DNA of 39,171 nucleotides from NCBI GenBank assembly GCA_900540845.1, contig UQHS01000017.1:1-39171 (forward strand), read 5' to 3'. Each line of letters begins with the position of its first letter. Position 1 is the stretch's first letter. This stretch comes from an uncultured Collinsella sp. Its GTDB lineage: Bacteria; Actinomycetota; Coriobacteriia; Coriobacteriales; Coriobacteriaceae. Shown here piece after piece: positions 24,918 through 31,746 of the stretch. A model generated the notes under the pieces. That model was given only the letters and a program-made list of their open reading frames with translations. It made no database searches and had not been told where the DNA came from. A program made the position numbers and the translations under genes.

Positions 24918-25347
24918 CACATCCAAACACGATGCCAAGGCTCCCAAGCCCATCGTGGAGCTTGCGCCCGAGGTGGCACCCAAGGTACATCGTGACGCCG
25001 CCGAGCCTGTGAGCGCCGGCGATACCGCCCGCCCCGCCGACGCGCCGTCTTCGGACGACGCCGAGCAGGGCGCTCTCCCCGCAGGCGGGAAGGGGTTCCA
25101 GCAGGCGACAGTCGGCTTCTTTGAGGGGTTCGGCCGCACGGTGTGGGCGTACGCCAACGAGCATCCGCATGCCACGCTCTATGGACTCATCGGGTTTGTC
25201 CTCGCGGTGCTCGTCTTGGTCATCGGCCTGTGGGACACCATCGTCATCGCGATCTTCGTTGGCGTGGGCATCGTCATCGGCCAGATGGTCGATGGGGACA
25301 ACGCCCTCGTCAATTGCATGAGGCGTTGGCTGGACGGATTGAAGTAG
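24910..25347 (+). CDS. DUF2273 small membrane protein
   Basis: A 145-residue protein with a disordered N-terminus (about 1-60) and a C-terminal DUF2273 part: HPHATLYGLIGFVLAVLVLV and WDTIVIAIFVGVGIVIGQMVDG form two membrane helices. The GTG start at 24910 has AAGGAGGTC just upstream and overlaps the amaP end. It belongs to the Asp23 membrane complex by position; the biochemical role is not known. Confidence 0.8.
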   Translation: MSNTSKHDAKAPKPIVELAPEVAPKVHRDAAEPVSAGDTARPADAPSSDDAEQGALPAGGKGFQQATVGFFEGFGRTVWAYANEHPHATLYGLIGFVLAVLVLVIGLWDTIVIAIFVGVGIVIGQMVDGDNALVNCMRRWLDGLK

Positions 25348-25384
25348 GGAAATCGCCGCGCGTCGGCGCGTAAAGGAGGACGTC

Positions 25385-25930
25385 ATGGCAAAGAACGAAA
25401 CCGATCAGGTGGTCGAGAAGACCGAGGCCGCGGCCGTTGAGGTTGCTCCCGCAGGCGCCGAGGACTCGACGTCCGAGCGTCAGGATGCGGCTGAGTCCCA
25501 TGATGACGAGGGCATCGAGGAGCTGCTGCTCGAGGACGAGGACGATGACGACTCCGAGGATTCCCTCACGTATTCCAACGGCGTGATCGAGAAAATCGTC
25601 GCCATGGCGACGCGCGAGGTGCCTCACGTGTTGGGCATGAAGGGTAACCTCATGCACCTCGTGCAGGAGACCTTTGGCGCGGAGAACCTTTCCAAGGGCG
25701 TGACCATCGAGGTCACCGACGACAATCGCGTGGTGGTCAACATCTCCGTCATCATCGAGTACGGCTGCTATGCACCCGCTATCTTCGAGGATGTGAAGGA
25801 GCGCGTGACCGAGCGCCTTACCGCCATGACCGGCCTCGAGGTTGCGGGCATCAACCTGCGCATCGAGGACGTCGTGACGCGCGAGGAATATGAGGCGAGC
25901 CGTCGTCGTCATGCTGAGGACGGCGAGTAG
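25385..25930 (+). CDS. Asp23/Gls24-family envelope stress protein
   Basis: A 181-residue protein. An acidic, disordered N-terminus (about 1-65) is followed by the Asp23 domain: YSNGVIEKIVAMATREVPHVLGM, then VVVNISVIIEYG, then VKERVTERLTAMTGLEVAGINLRIEDVV. Asp23 is an abundant membrane-associated stress protein in Gram-positives, tethered by AmaP. ATG 25385 follows AAAGGAGG. It is the last gene of the three-gene operon and is followed by a hairpin. Confidence 0.9.
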   Translation: MAKNETDQVVEKTEAAAVEVAPAGAEDSTSERQDAAESHDDEGIEELLLEDEDDDDSEDSLTYSNGVIEKIVAMATREVPHVLGMKGNLMHLVQETFGAENLSKGVTIEVTDDNRVVVNISVIIEYGCYAPAIFEDVKERVTERLTAMTGLEVAGINLRIEDVVTREEYEASRRRHAEDGE

Positions 25931-25968
25931 GCCGTTTTCAGACGGAAGCGAATAGAGGCATTGCGATG

Positions 25969-25990
25969 CGGCTGGGGTCAGTCCCGGCCG
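25969..25990 (+). terminator. Hairpin terminator of the asp23 operon
   Basis: CGGCTGGG (25969-25976) pairs with CCCGGCCG (25983-25990), one G-U, followed by TTT. Confidence 0.55.
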
Positions 25991-26042
25991 TTTGCGTGAA
26001 ATCGGGGGTGCGCGCCATTTTGTTTCATGGCGGTTTCCACGG

Positions 26043-26071
26043 TTGCCCTATATACGGTGCTCTGTTAACTT
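26043..26071 (+). promoter_or_regulatory. Possible promoter of the met leader
   Basis: TTGCCC (26043-26048) and TAACTT (26066-26071) are 17 bases apart and would start transcription almost at the ATG of the leader ORF (26079), giving a leaderless message. An alternative -10, TATATA (26049-26054), would give a short 5' end of about 17 bases. Bases 25991-26042 show nothing else. Confidence 0.3.
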
Positions 26072-26078
26072 CATCCCC

Positions 26079-26198
26079 ATGATTACGTTTGTTGGACATA
26101 GCGCGAACATGATGATGGTCATGGAGATGCCCTCGCCCGGGCACTTTGTCATGTCGCGCGAACTTCGCGTGCAGACGGAGACCGGGCGCCTCCACTAG
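26079..26198 (+). CDS. Methionine-rich leader peptide before metNIQ
   Basis: A 39-codon frame from ATG 26079 to TAG 26196-26198. Seven of 39 residues are Met, five of them within the run MMMVMEM (residues 11-17), with another at residue 25. It lies 59 bases before a methionine-import operon. Its stop codon overlaps the base of a strong hairpin (26198-26221), and an alternative pairing (26176-26182 with 26202-26208) begins inside its last codons. That is the layout of a ribosome-mediated attenuator in which stalling at Met codons chooses the fold. Weakness: no Shine-Dalgarno is visible, so translation would depend on a leaderless or near-leaderless start. No such Met leader is known to me for this class. 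The frame and codons are certain; the function is inferred. Confidence 0.5.
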   Translation: MITFVGHSANMMMVMEMPSPGHFVMSRELRVQTETGRLH

Positions 26199-26221
26199 GC
26201 CGTCTCCGGCGGGAGATGGCC
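26176..26221 (+). promoter_or_regulatory. Competing hairpins (attenuator-like) before metN
   Basis: Fold 1 pairs CGGAGAC (26176-26182) with GTCTCCG (26202-26208). Fold 2 pairs GGCCGTCTCC (26198-26207) with GGAGATGGCC (26212-26221), ten pairs including one G-U, with a four-base loop. They share 26202-26207 and exclude each other. No T-run follows fold 2, so if it terminates it does so by stem strength alone. Confidence 0.45.
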
Positions 26222-26257
26222 GCCTATCCAAGACCATCTGTAAGCGGAGCGTTACTT

Positions 26258-26998
26258 GTGATCAGCATTCAGCATGTGCACAAAACGTACGACGGCGGCG
26301 CGCACGCGCTTTCCGACGTCAACATCGACATCGCCGACGGCGATATCTTCGGCATCATCGGCATGAGCGGCGCCGGCAAATCAACGCTGGTGCGCACCAT
26401 CAACCTGCTCGAGCGACCGACCTCGGGCGTCATCGAGGTCGATGGACGCGATGTGACCAAGCTCGCCGGCGAGGAGCTGCGCGCGTATCGGCGCCGCGTG
26501 GCCATGATCTTCCAAAGCTTTGGCCTGCTCTCTCAAAAGACCGTGCTCGACAACGTGTGCTTCCCCTTCGTGGCGGCAAACGGCAAGGTCACAGCCGAGA
26601 ATCGCGAGCGTGCGCTTGAACTGCTTGATCGCGTTGGTCTTGCCGATAGGGCTTCGAGCTATCCCAGCCAGCTGTCTGGCGGCCAAAAGCAGCGCGTGGC
26701 CATCGCCCGGGCGCTCGCATGCGAGCCTGAGGTGATTCTCTGCGACGAGGCGACTTCGGCGCTTGACCCCAGCAGCACCAACACCATCCTCAAGCTCCTG
26801 CGTGACATCAACCGCGAGACGGGCGTGACGCTGGTGGTCATCACCCACTCCATGGATGTGGTGGAAAAGATCTGCAACAACGTCGCCGTGCTCGAGCACG
26901 GTTGCGTGGTGGAACAGGGGAGCGTGGCGGATGTGTTTGTCGCGCCTCAGGCGGATGCCACACGCGTCCTTCTGGGAAAGGTGGATTGGGATGTTTAA
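26258..26998 (+). CDS. metN: Methionine ABC transporter ATPase MetN, short form
   Basis: A 246-residue ATPase of the D-/L-methionine importer. Walker A GMSGAGKST (35-43), Q-loop FQSFGLLSQKTV as in MetN, signature LSGGQKQR (139-146), Walker B VILCDEATSALDP and switch VVITHSMDVV. Usual MetN proteins are about 340 residues with a C-terminal NIL (C2) domain that binds methionine and shuts transport off; this one ends right after the ATPase core. The GTG at 26258 follows AGCGGAGCG; an in-frame ATG at 26216 lies inside the hairpin and is not favoured. It overlaps metI by eight bases. Confidence 0.9.
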   Translation: MISIQHVHKTYDGGAHALSDVNIDIADGDIFGIIGMSGAGKSTLVRTINLLERPTSGVIEVDGRDVTKLAGEELRAYRRRVAMIFQSFGLLSQKTVLDNVCFPFVAANGKVTAENRERALELLDRVGLADRASSYPSQLSGGQKQRVAIARALACEPEVILCDEATSALDPSSTNTILKLLRDINRETGVTLVVITHSMDVVEKICNNVAVLEHGCVVEQGSVADVFVAPQADATRVLLGKVDWDV

Positions 26999-27656
26999 CG
27001 ACTTCCTCGCGGAGTTTGCTCCGCTGCTTGTCCAGGGCACGATCGACACGCTCGTCATGCTGTTCGTTTCGACGGCGATCGCTTACGTCATCGGGACGGT
27101 GCTCGGCGTGATTTTGCACCTGACGGCCCCCGGTGGGCTGCGCCCGCTCCCTGCGCTCAACGCGGTATTGGGTTGGGTGGTCAACATCGGCCGTTCGCTG
27201 CCGTTTATCATCCTGCTCATCGCTCTCATGCCTGCGACGCAGACCCTGGTGGGCACGTCCACGGGCGTTTTGGGCGTTATCCCGCCTTTGGTGGTCGCCA
27301 CGGCGCCGTTTGTGGCGCGCATGGTCGAGCAGTCGCTCGCCGAGGTGAGCCGAGATGTGGTCGAGGCCGCCGAGGCTTGCGGCGCGTCGATCCCGCGCAT
27401 CGTGTTTTCCGCCCTGCTGCCCGAGGCCTTGCCGAGCATCGTGCGCGGCGTGGCCGTGACGCTCATCGCCGTACTTGGCTACACTGCCATCGCGGGTGCC
27501 GTGGGCGCCGGTGGTTTGGGCGACATCGCCATCCGCTATGGGTATTACCGCTACGAGGACGAGGCCATGATCGTGACGGTCTTGCTGCTTATCGTGCTCG
27601 TGCAGCTCATCCAGTCGGTGTGCAACGCCATCGCCCGCAAAGTCGACCACCGGTAG
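26991..27656 (+). CDS. metI: Methionine ABC transporter permease MetI
   Basis: A 221-residue permease with about five membrane helices. It has the MetI pattern NIGRSLPFIILLIALMP, the coupling-helix block VEAAEACGASIPRIVFSALLPEALPSIVRG and GAVGAGGLGDIAIRYGYYRY. It forms the membrane channel with MetN. ATG 26991 lies inside the metN end (eight-base overlap), showing coupled translation. Confidence 0.93.
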   Translation: MFNDFLAEFAPLLVQGTIDTLVMLFVSTAIAYVIGTVLGVILHLTAPGGLRPLPALNAVLGWVVNIGRSLPFIILLIALMPATQTLVGTSTGVLGVIPPLVVATAPFVARMVEQSLAEVSRDVVEAAEACGASIPRIVFSALLPEALPSIVRGVAVTLIAVLGYTAIAGAVGAGGLGDIAIRYGYYRYEDEAMIVTVLLLIVLVQLIQSVCNAIARKVDHR

Positions 27657-27797
27657 CGGCTCCTCACGGCACCCGACCTTGCCGTTCGATTGTTGGGCGC
27701 CGTGGAAACCCGTTTAGGCGAGAAGGCGCCGCATCCCGTCCTTCGACATGTTCGCGGTGTCTTCTCCAGATGCACCTTCGTCCTGCTCATGATGTTT

Positions 27798-27873
27798 CGC
27801 GAGAGTGCACTCTCGCGGCAGATATCGGACGTTTTGAGCCAAGTCCTTCCGCGAAAGGTAACTCTCGCGGAAG
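27798..27873 (+). other. Perfect 20-bp palindrome and second hairpin between metI and metQ
   Basis: CGCGAGAGTGCACTCTCGCG (27798-27817) is a perfect 20-bp palindrome. A second hairpin pairs CTTCCGCGA (27846-27854) with TCGCGGAAG (27865-27873) around ten bases. Both contain CTCTCGCGG in the same orientation. They lie in the unusually long gap (27657-27944) inside an otherwise tight operon; a small 6-bp hairpin at 27666-27685 follows metI. Possible roles are mRNA processing and stabilising of the metQ part, or a regulator site. Confidence 0.55.
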
Positions 27874-27944
27874 AGAGGCCGGAACAGCGAAATCCGCCCC
27901 CCGGCTCCATCGTCAACCGCAGTTTCACTCGAAAGGGTATTGCC

Positions 27945-28793
27945 ATGAAGAATCTCAACGCATCCATTTCCCGTCGGTCCTTGCTCGCCTCCGCTTGTGC
28001 GGGGCTCGGCCTGATCGCTCTGGGCGGCCTGACCGGCTGCGGCGGCGCGGGCGTCGACGACGACTCCGTCCTCACCGTGGCAGCAAGCCCCGCGCCGCAC
28101 GCCGAGATCCTCACCGATTTCGCCGCGCCGCTCCTGGCTGAGCAGGGCATCGAGCTCAAGGTCAAGGAGTACACCGACTACATTCAGCCCAACAAGGACA
28201 CCACTTCGGGCTCGGTCGACGCCAACTACTTCCAGCACATCACGTATCTCGAGAACTACAACGTCGAGAACGGCACCGACCTCGTTTCCGCGGGGCTCAT
28301 CCACTATGAGCCGTTCGCGGTCTACGCTGGCACCTCCAGCGATCTCGATGCCATTGCCGACGGTGCCACCATCGCCGTCCCGAACGACCCGACCAACGAG
28401 GGTCGCGCCCTGCTGCTTTTGCAGGACTTGGGCCTGATTACCCTGAAGGACCCCGAGAACCTCGAGTCCACGCCCAAGGATATTGCCGACAACCCGTATG
28501 GCATCAAGTTCCAGGAGCTCGAAGCCGCTGCGCTGCCGCGTGCCCTCTCTTCGGTGGACTTTGCGGTCATCAACGGCAACTACGCGATCGAGGCGGGTTA
28601 TCACGTGGCCGATGCGCTCGCGCACGAGTCCTCCGATTCGCTTGCCGTCGAGAAGTACGCCAACATCATCTGCGTCGCGAAGGGCAACGAGGACTCCAAG
28701 GCCGTGAAGGCCCTGGTCGAGGTGCTCACGTCCGAGGACTTCAAGGCATATCTCGAGAAGAGCTACGGCGAGGACGTTCTGCCGGCGTTCTAA
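27945..28793 (+). CDS. metQ: Methionine-binding lipoprotein MetQ
   Basis: A 282-residue extracytoplasmic substrate-binding protein of the NLPA/MetQ family. The signal peptide contains SRRSLL, a Tat-like twin-arginine motif, a hydrophobic stretch and the lipobox LTGC (Cys 32). The mature part has VAASPAPHAEILTDF, KEYTDYIQPN, DANYFQH, AVPNDPTNEGRALLLLQ and DFAVINGNYA, all MetQ landmarks. ATG 27945 follows GAAAGGG; the frame is open upstream but only this start gives a signal peptide. Lgt, encoded at 22396, would attach its lipid. Confidence 0.93.
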   Translation: MKNLNASISRRSLLASACAGLGLIALGGLTGCGGAGVDDDSVLTVAASPAPHAEILTDFAAPLLAEQGIELKVKEYTDYIQPNKDTTSGSVDANYFQHITYLENYNVENGTDLVSAGLIHYEPFAVYAGTSSDLDAIADGATIAVPNDPTNEGRALLLLQDLGLITLKDPENLESTPKDIADNPYGIKFQELEAAALPRALSSVDFAVINGNYAIEAGYHVADALAHESSDSLAVEKYANIICVAKGNEDSKAVKALVEVLTSEDFKAYLEKSYGEDVLPAF

Positions 28794-28835
28794 TCGCTCG
28801 ACGTTCTCATTGCCTTTTCACCGTTGGTTTGCACA

Positions 28836-28859
28836 GGGCCGTCTCCGTTGGGGCGGCCC
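28836..28859 (+). terminator. Hairpin terminator of metQ
   Basis: GGGCCG (28836-28841) pairs with CGGCCC (28854-28859); ATTTGCGTCTTT follows. Confidence 0.55.
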
Positions 28860-28925
28860 ATTTGCGTCTTTACGCAGATTCCCCCTTGCGTCTTCTTGCG
28901 GGCGCGTTACCATCAGGTCGCTACG

Positions 28926-29942
28926 ATGTCGAGGATGAGTGGGAGCGGTGCAGTGGAAGAGCACAAGAGCAGCGGATACGGGTCGTCCGAGAGCATCGGG
29001 CACACCCCGCCCGTCGAACCCATGGAGCATCTGGTGAGCGCGGAGGATATCCGCCGCGGTGAACAGGCCGGCGCCCGCCGAAGCAAGGACCCGGGATTCC
29101 TGCATTTCTTTGTGATTCTCAACGGCGGTCTCATCCTTACGGCGCTCGCCATCGTCTTGTTCAAGACGCCGAATCACTTTGCGTTCGGTGGGACCTCTGG
29201 TGTTTCGGTGATCCTCTCGACCCTCTTTCCCACGCTGCCCGTCGGTGCGTTCATGTGGATCATCAACATCGTGCTCGTGGCGTTGGGTTTCATCTTTCTC
29301 GAGCGCAAGGCCATTTTGTGGAGCGTGTTTGCCTCATTTGCCCTGTCAGGATATGTGTCGTTGTTCGAAATGCTGCTCCCCGGTGCCTCGAGTGCGTCTA
29401 TTACGGGCGACATGTGGCTCGACCTGTGCTTTGCGGTCATATTGCCGGCCATTGGCAGCGCGATGGTGTTTGACATCGGCGCGTCCACCGGCGGAACCGA
29501 CATCCTTGCGATGATTCTAAAGCGCCGCAGCACGCTCGAGATCGGTCGCGCGCTGCTGCTGGTTGACATTGGAATCGTGTGTATAGCAGCGGTTTTGTAC
29601 GGACCGCGCGTGGGCCTGTACTGCGTGCTCGGCCTGTTTGCCAAGACGCTCGTGGTCGATAAGGCCATCGAGAGCATCCATCTGCGCAAGGTGTGCACCA
29701 TCATTTGCCGCGAGCCTCTCAAGGTCGAGACATTCATCGTGAAGGAGCTCAACCGCACGGCCACCATCAGCCGTGGGTACGGGGCGTTTACCGGTCAACT
29801 TGTCACGGTAATCATGTGCGTGCTGAGTCGCCGCGAAGCCGTCAAGCTGCGCCGCTACGCCCGCGAGGTCGATCCGGGCTGCTTCATCACGATTGTGGAC
29901 AGTTCCGAGATCATTGGTAAGGGATTCAGGGGCGTCAATTAA
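28926..29942 (+). CDS. YitT-family membrane protein with DUF2179 domain
   Basis: About 338 residues: a polar N-terminus of about 60 residues, a membrane part of five or six helices (about 65-250) with FGGTSGVSVILS and DIGASTGGTDILAMILKRRS, and a C-terminal cytoplasmic DUF2179 domain (ICREPLKVETFIVKELNRTAT...GYGAFTG). The family is widespread and its function is unknown. The start is uncertain: ATG 28926 and 28935 lack good ribosome sites, and GTG 28953, behind GGGAGCGG, is an alternative. The gene converges on engB. Confidence 0.82.
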   Translation: MSRMSGSGAVEEHKSSGYGSSESIGHTPPVEPMEHLVSAEDIRRGEQAGARRSKDPGFLHFFVILNGGLILTALAIVLFKTPNHFAFGGTSGVSVILSTLFPTLPVGAFMWIINIVLVALGFIFLERKAILWSVFASFALSGYVSLFEMLLPGASSASITGDMWLDLCFAVILPAIGSAMVFDIGASTGGTDILAMILKRRSTLEIGRALLLVDIGIVCIAAVLYGPRVGLYCVLGLFAKTLVVDKAIESIHLRKVCTIICREPLKVETFIVKELNRTATISRGYGAFTGQLVTVIMCVLSRREAVKLRRYAREVDPGCFITIVDSSEIIGKGFRGVN

Positions 29943-29947
29943 TAAGA

Positions 29948-30061
29948 TGTGTGGGGTTTATTTTTGCTGGTCAAGTAGACACCGGTTTTGCTTCTCGTAA
30001 CTCGACGTTTTTGAGGCGAAAATAGGCTGTTTGTCGGATGGTTTCCGATAAACCCCACACA
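29948..30061. repeat. 114-bp element with perfect 14-bp inverted repeats (element B)
   Basis: TGTGTGGGGTTTAT (29948-29961) and its exact complement (30048-30061) enclose 86 bases (29962-30047). AAGTAG begins at interior position 12, inside a small stem GTC-AAGTA-GAC. Interior size and hexamer position equal those of element A (10400-10537, read on the minus strand), although the arms differ. It lies five bases after the yitT stop and before a separate terminator. Confidence 0.65.
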
Positions 30062-30070
30062 AAATAATAA

Positions 30071-30112
30071 CCGACCCCCTTTAGCCGCTTTTCATCGGCA
30101 AAAAGGGGTCGG
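30071..30112. terminator. Bidirectional terminator between yitT and engB
   Basis: CCGACCCC (30071-30078) pairs with GGGGTCGG (30105-30112), with an inner stem GCCG (30084-30087)/CGGC (30096-30099) and T/A-rich flanks on both sides. It serves convergent genes. Confidence 0.7.
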
Positions 30113-30129
30113 CTATGCGTCAAATGCGA

Positions 30130-30768
30130 CTAGGCCTCCGTGGCAGGCTGCTCGATCTCGCCCTCGTCCGCGGCATCATCAAGGCAGTAGTCGACAATGG
30201 CCTGCTTGAGCTTGTCGATGCCGATGCCAGACTCGCTGCTCGTCACGATGAGGCGATCGGCGGGAACGCCGAGCTGCTTACGGATCGACGCGGCCTGCTT
30301 TGCCTGCTGCGACTTGGAGAGCTTATCGGCCTTGGTGAGGCACACGATGAAGTTGAAGTTGTTCTCGCGCAGGAAATCGACCATCTGCAGGTCGAGCTTG
30401 CTGGGGTCGTGGCGAATGTCCACCAAAGACACGACCAGGTTGAAGCTGCGCTCGGAGTTGAAGAAGTCGCCGATGAGGCGCGCCCAGCGATCGCGTTCGG
30501 ATTTGCTGCGCTGGGCAAAGCCGTATCCGGGCAGGTCGACGAAGTGAACGCCGTCGGCCTCGAAGAAGTTGACGTTGGCGGTCTTGCCGGGGGTCGAGGA
30601 GACCTTGACCAGGCTGCGCCGGTTGAACAGTTTGTTCATGATGGAAGACTTGCCCACGTTGGAGCGGCCAACGAAGCTGACTTCGGGGCAGGTCGATGGG
30701 GGAATCTGCGATGCCTTGCCGTAGCTGGCAACGAAGTGAACTTTGTTGTAGTTGATGGCCTCTGCCAT
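30130..30768 (-). CDS. engB: Ribosome biogenesis GTP-binding protein YsxC/EngB
   Basis: A 212-residue GTPase needed for large ribosomal subunit assembly. It has G1 GRSNVGKSS (34-42), the switch region SSTPGKTANVNFF, G3 DLPGYGFA, G4 TKADKLS and G5-like TSS. A short acidic tail ends the protein. The ATG at 30768 is preceded on the minus strand by GAAAGG. It lies 84 bases after mtnN and in the same direction, so it may be the last gene of the moaA-moaC/mobB-mtnN unit. Confidence 0.93.
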   Translation of the reverse strand: MAEAINYNKVHFVASYGKASQIPPSTCPEVSFVGRSNVGKSSIMNKLFNRRSLVKVSSTPGKTANVNFFEADGVHFVDLPGYGFAQRSKSERDRWARLIGDFFNSERSFNLVVSLVDIRHDPSKLDLQMVDFLRENNFNFIVCLTKADKLSKSQQAKQAASIRKQLGVPADRLIVTSSESGIGIDKLKQAIVDYCLDDAADEGEIEQPATEA

Positions 30769-30852
30769 GAGGTGCCTTTCGAACGAAGGAATGAAATCGG
30801 GCTGCGTGTGGCGTCGCGAAGTTGAGGTTGTGAGCGATGAAAGCCGACTCCG

Positions 30853-31668
30853 CTAATCGCGGGGCTCGACTCCCAGCTGCACGGCCAGACGGCGAATGAT
30901 TGAGAGGACGAGCGCGCTGGCGCTCTTGGCGTATTCTTCGAGATCGAATACGCGCGAGGACAGGGCGTCGTAGCTTTCGTCGCAGTTGTCGGAAATCGCG
31001 CGGAGCACGAGGCAATCAATGCCGTTCTTGGCGGCGACGTGCGCGATAGCGGCCCCTTCCATCTCGACGCAGTCGCCCTGGGTCGCGGCGATGGCGGCGG
31101 CCTTGGGGCCTGCGCCGCTTACGAAGCGGTCGCCCGTGGCGATGGTTCCGCGCAGATAGCGCTGGGGCTCTGCATCAAGGTTGTTGCGGCGGAATAGCGT
31201 GGCGTCGGCTTCCGCGCGAGCCTGGGCGCTCTCCTCCTCGCCGGTGAGGGCCGCGTTGACGTACCCGTGCGAGCGCAGCGTGTCCTCGGCGAGGTCGACG
31301 AGGAAATCGCTGCTCGTGAATTCCTCGAGCCCGGGTGCCGACTCGGCAATCAGGGCGGTGTCGGTATCGAGGTAGCGCAGGTGCTCGCCGATAACGACGT
31401 CGCCGATGTGGAGGCGGGGGTTGAGCCCTCCGGCGATGCCGGAGAAGATGAGCGCATTGGCGCCGTGCGTGCTAATGAGATGCTGGGCCGCCGCCGCGGC
31501 GTTGACGGTGCCCATGCCGGCGGTGGTGGCAATGACGGTGAAGCCGTGATACTCGCCGCCCACGACGGTGAGGCCGGCCTCGTCGGCGACGGTGCCCTTC
31601 TCAACGGCGGCGTAAATCTGCCGGACTTCCTTCTCAAGTGCTCCGATTACGGCGATGACGGGTGCCAT
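30853..31668 (-). CDS. mtnN: 5'-methylthioadenosine/S-adenosylhomocysteine nucleosidase
   Basis: A 271-residue enzyme that removes adenine from methylthioadenosine, S-adenosylhomocysteine and 5'-deoxyadenosine. Motifs: VIGALEKEV with the catalytic-site Glu, TTAGMGTVNAAAAAQ, FSGIAGGLNP, VEMEGAAIAHV and RAISDNCDES with the catalytic Asp. It is longer than E. coli MtnN (about 230) by an insertion around residues 105-170. The start ATG 31668 follows TTGGAG; the frame continues upstream to a TTG at 31683, which is less likely. 5'-deoxyadenosine is made by radical-SAM enzymes such as MoaA, encoded in the same run, which gives a plausible link. Confidence 0.9.
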   Translation of the reverse strand: MAPVIAVIGALEKEVRQIYAAVEKGTVADEAGLTVVGGEYHGFTVIATTAGMGTVNAAAAAQHLISTHGANALIFSGIAGGLNPRLHIGDVVIGEHLRYLDTDTALIAESAPGLEEFTSSDFLVDLAEDTLRSHGYVNAALTGEEESAQARAEADATLFRRNNLDAEPQRYLRGTIATGDRFVSGAGPKAAAIAATQGDCVEMEGAAIAHVAAKNGIDCLVLRAISDNCDESYDALSSRVFDLEEYAKSASALVLSIIRRLAVQLGVEPRD

Positions 31669-31746
31669 GCGACTCCAATCCAACGTGTTGAACGGTGCTC
31701 AGTTTACCAGCTAGATGCCGAATTCTTCGATTTTGCGCAAGAGGTG

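Noticed and set aside
25991..26257. SAM riboswitch before metN
   Set aside because: None of the known SAM-riboswitch core sequences could be recognised; the region is better explained by the Met-rich ORF and hairpins.
10400..27870. Shared ACTCTCG in the arms of element A and in the metI-metQ hairpins
   Set aside because: A seven-base match in otherwise unrelated repeats is likely chance.
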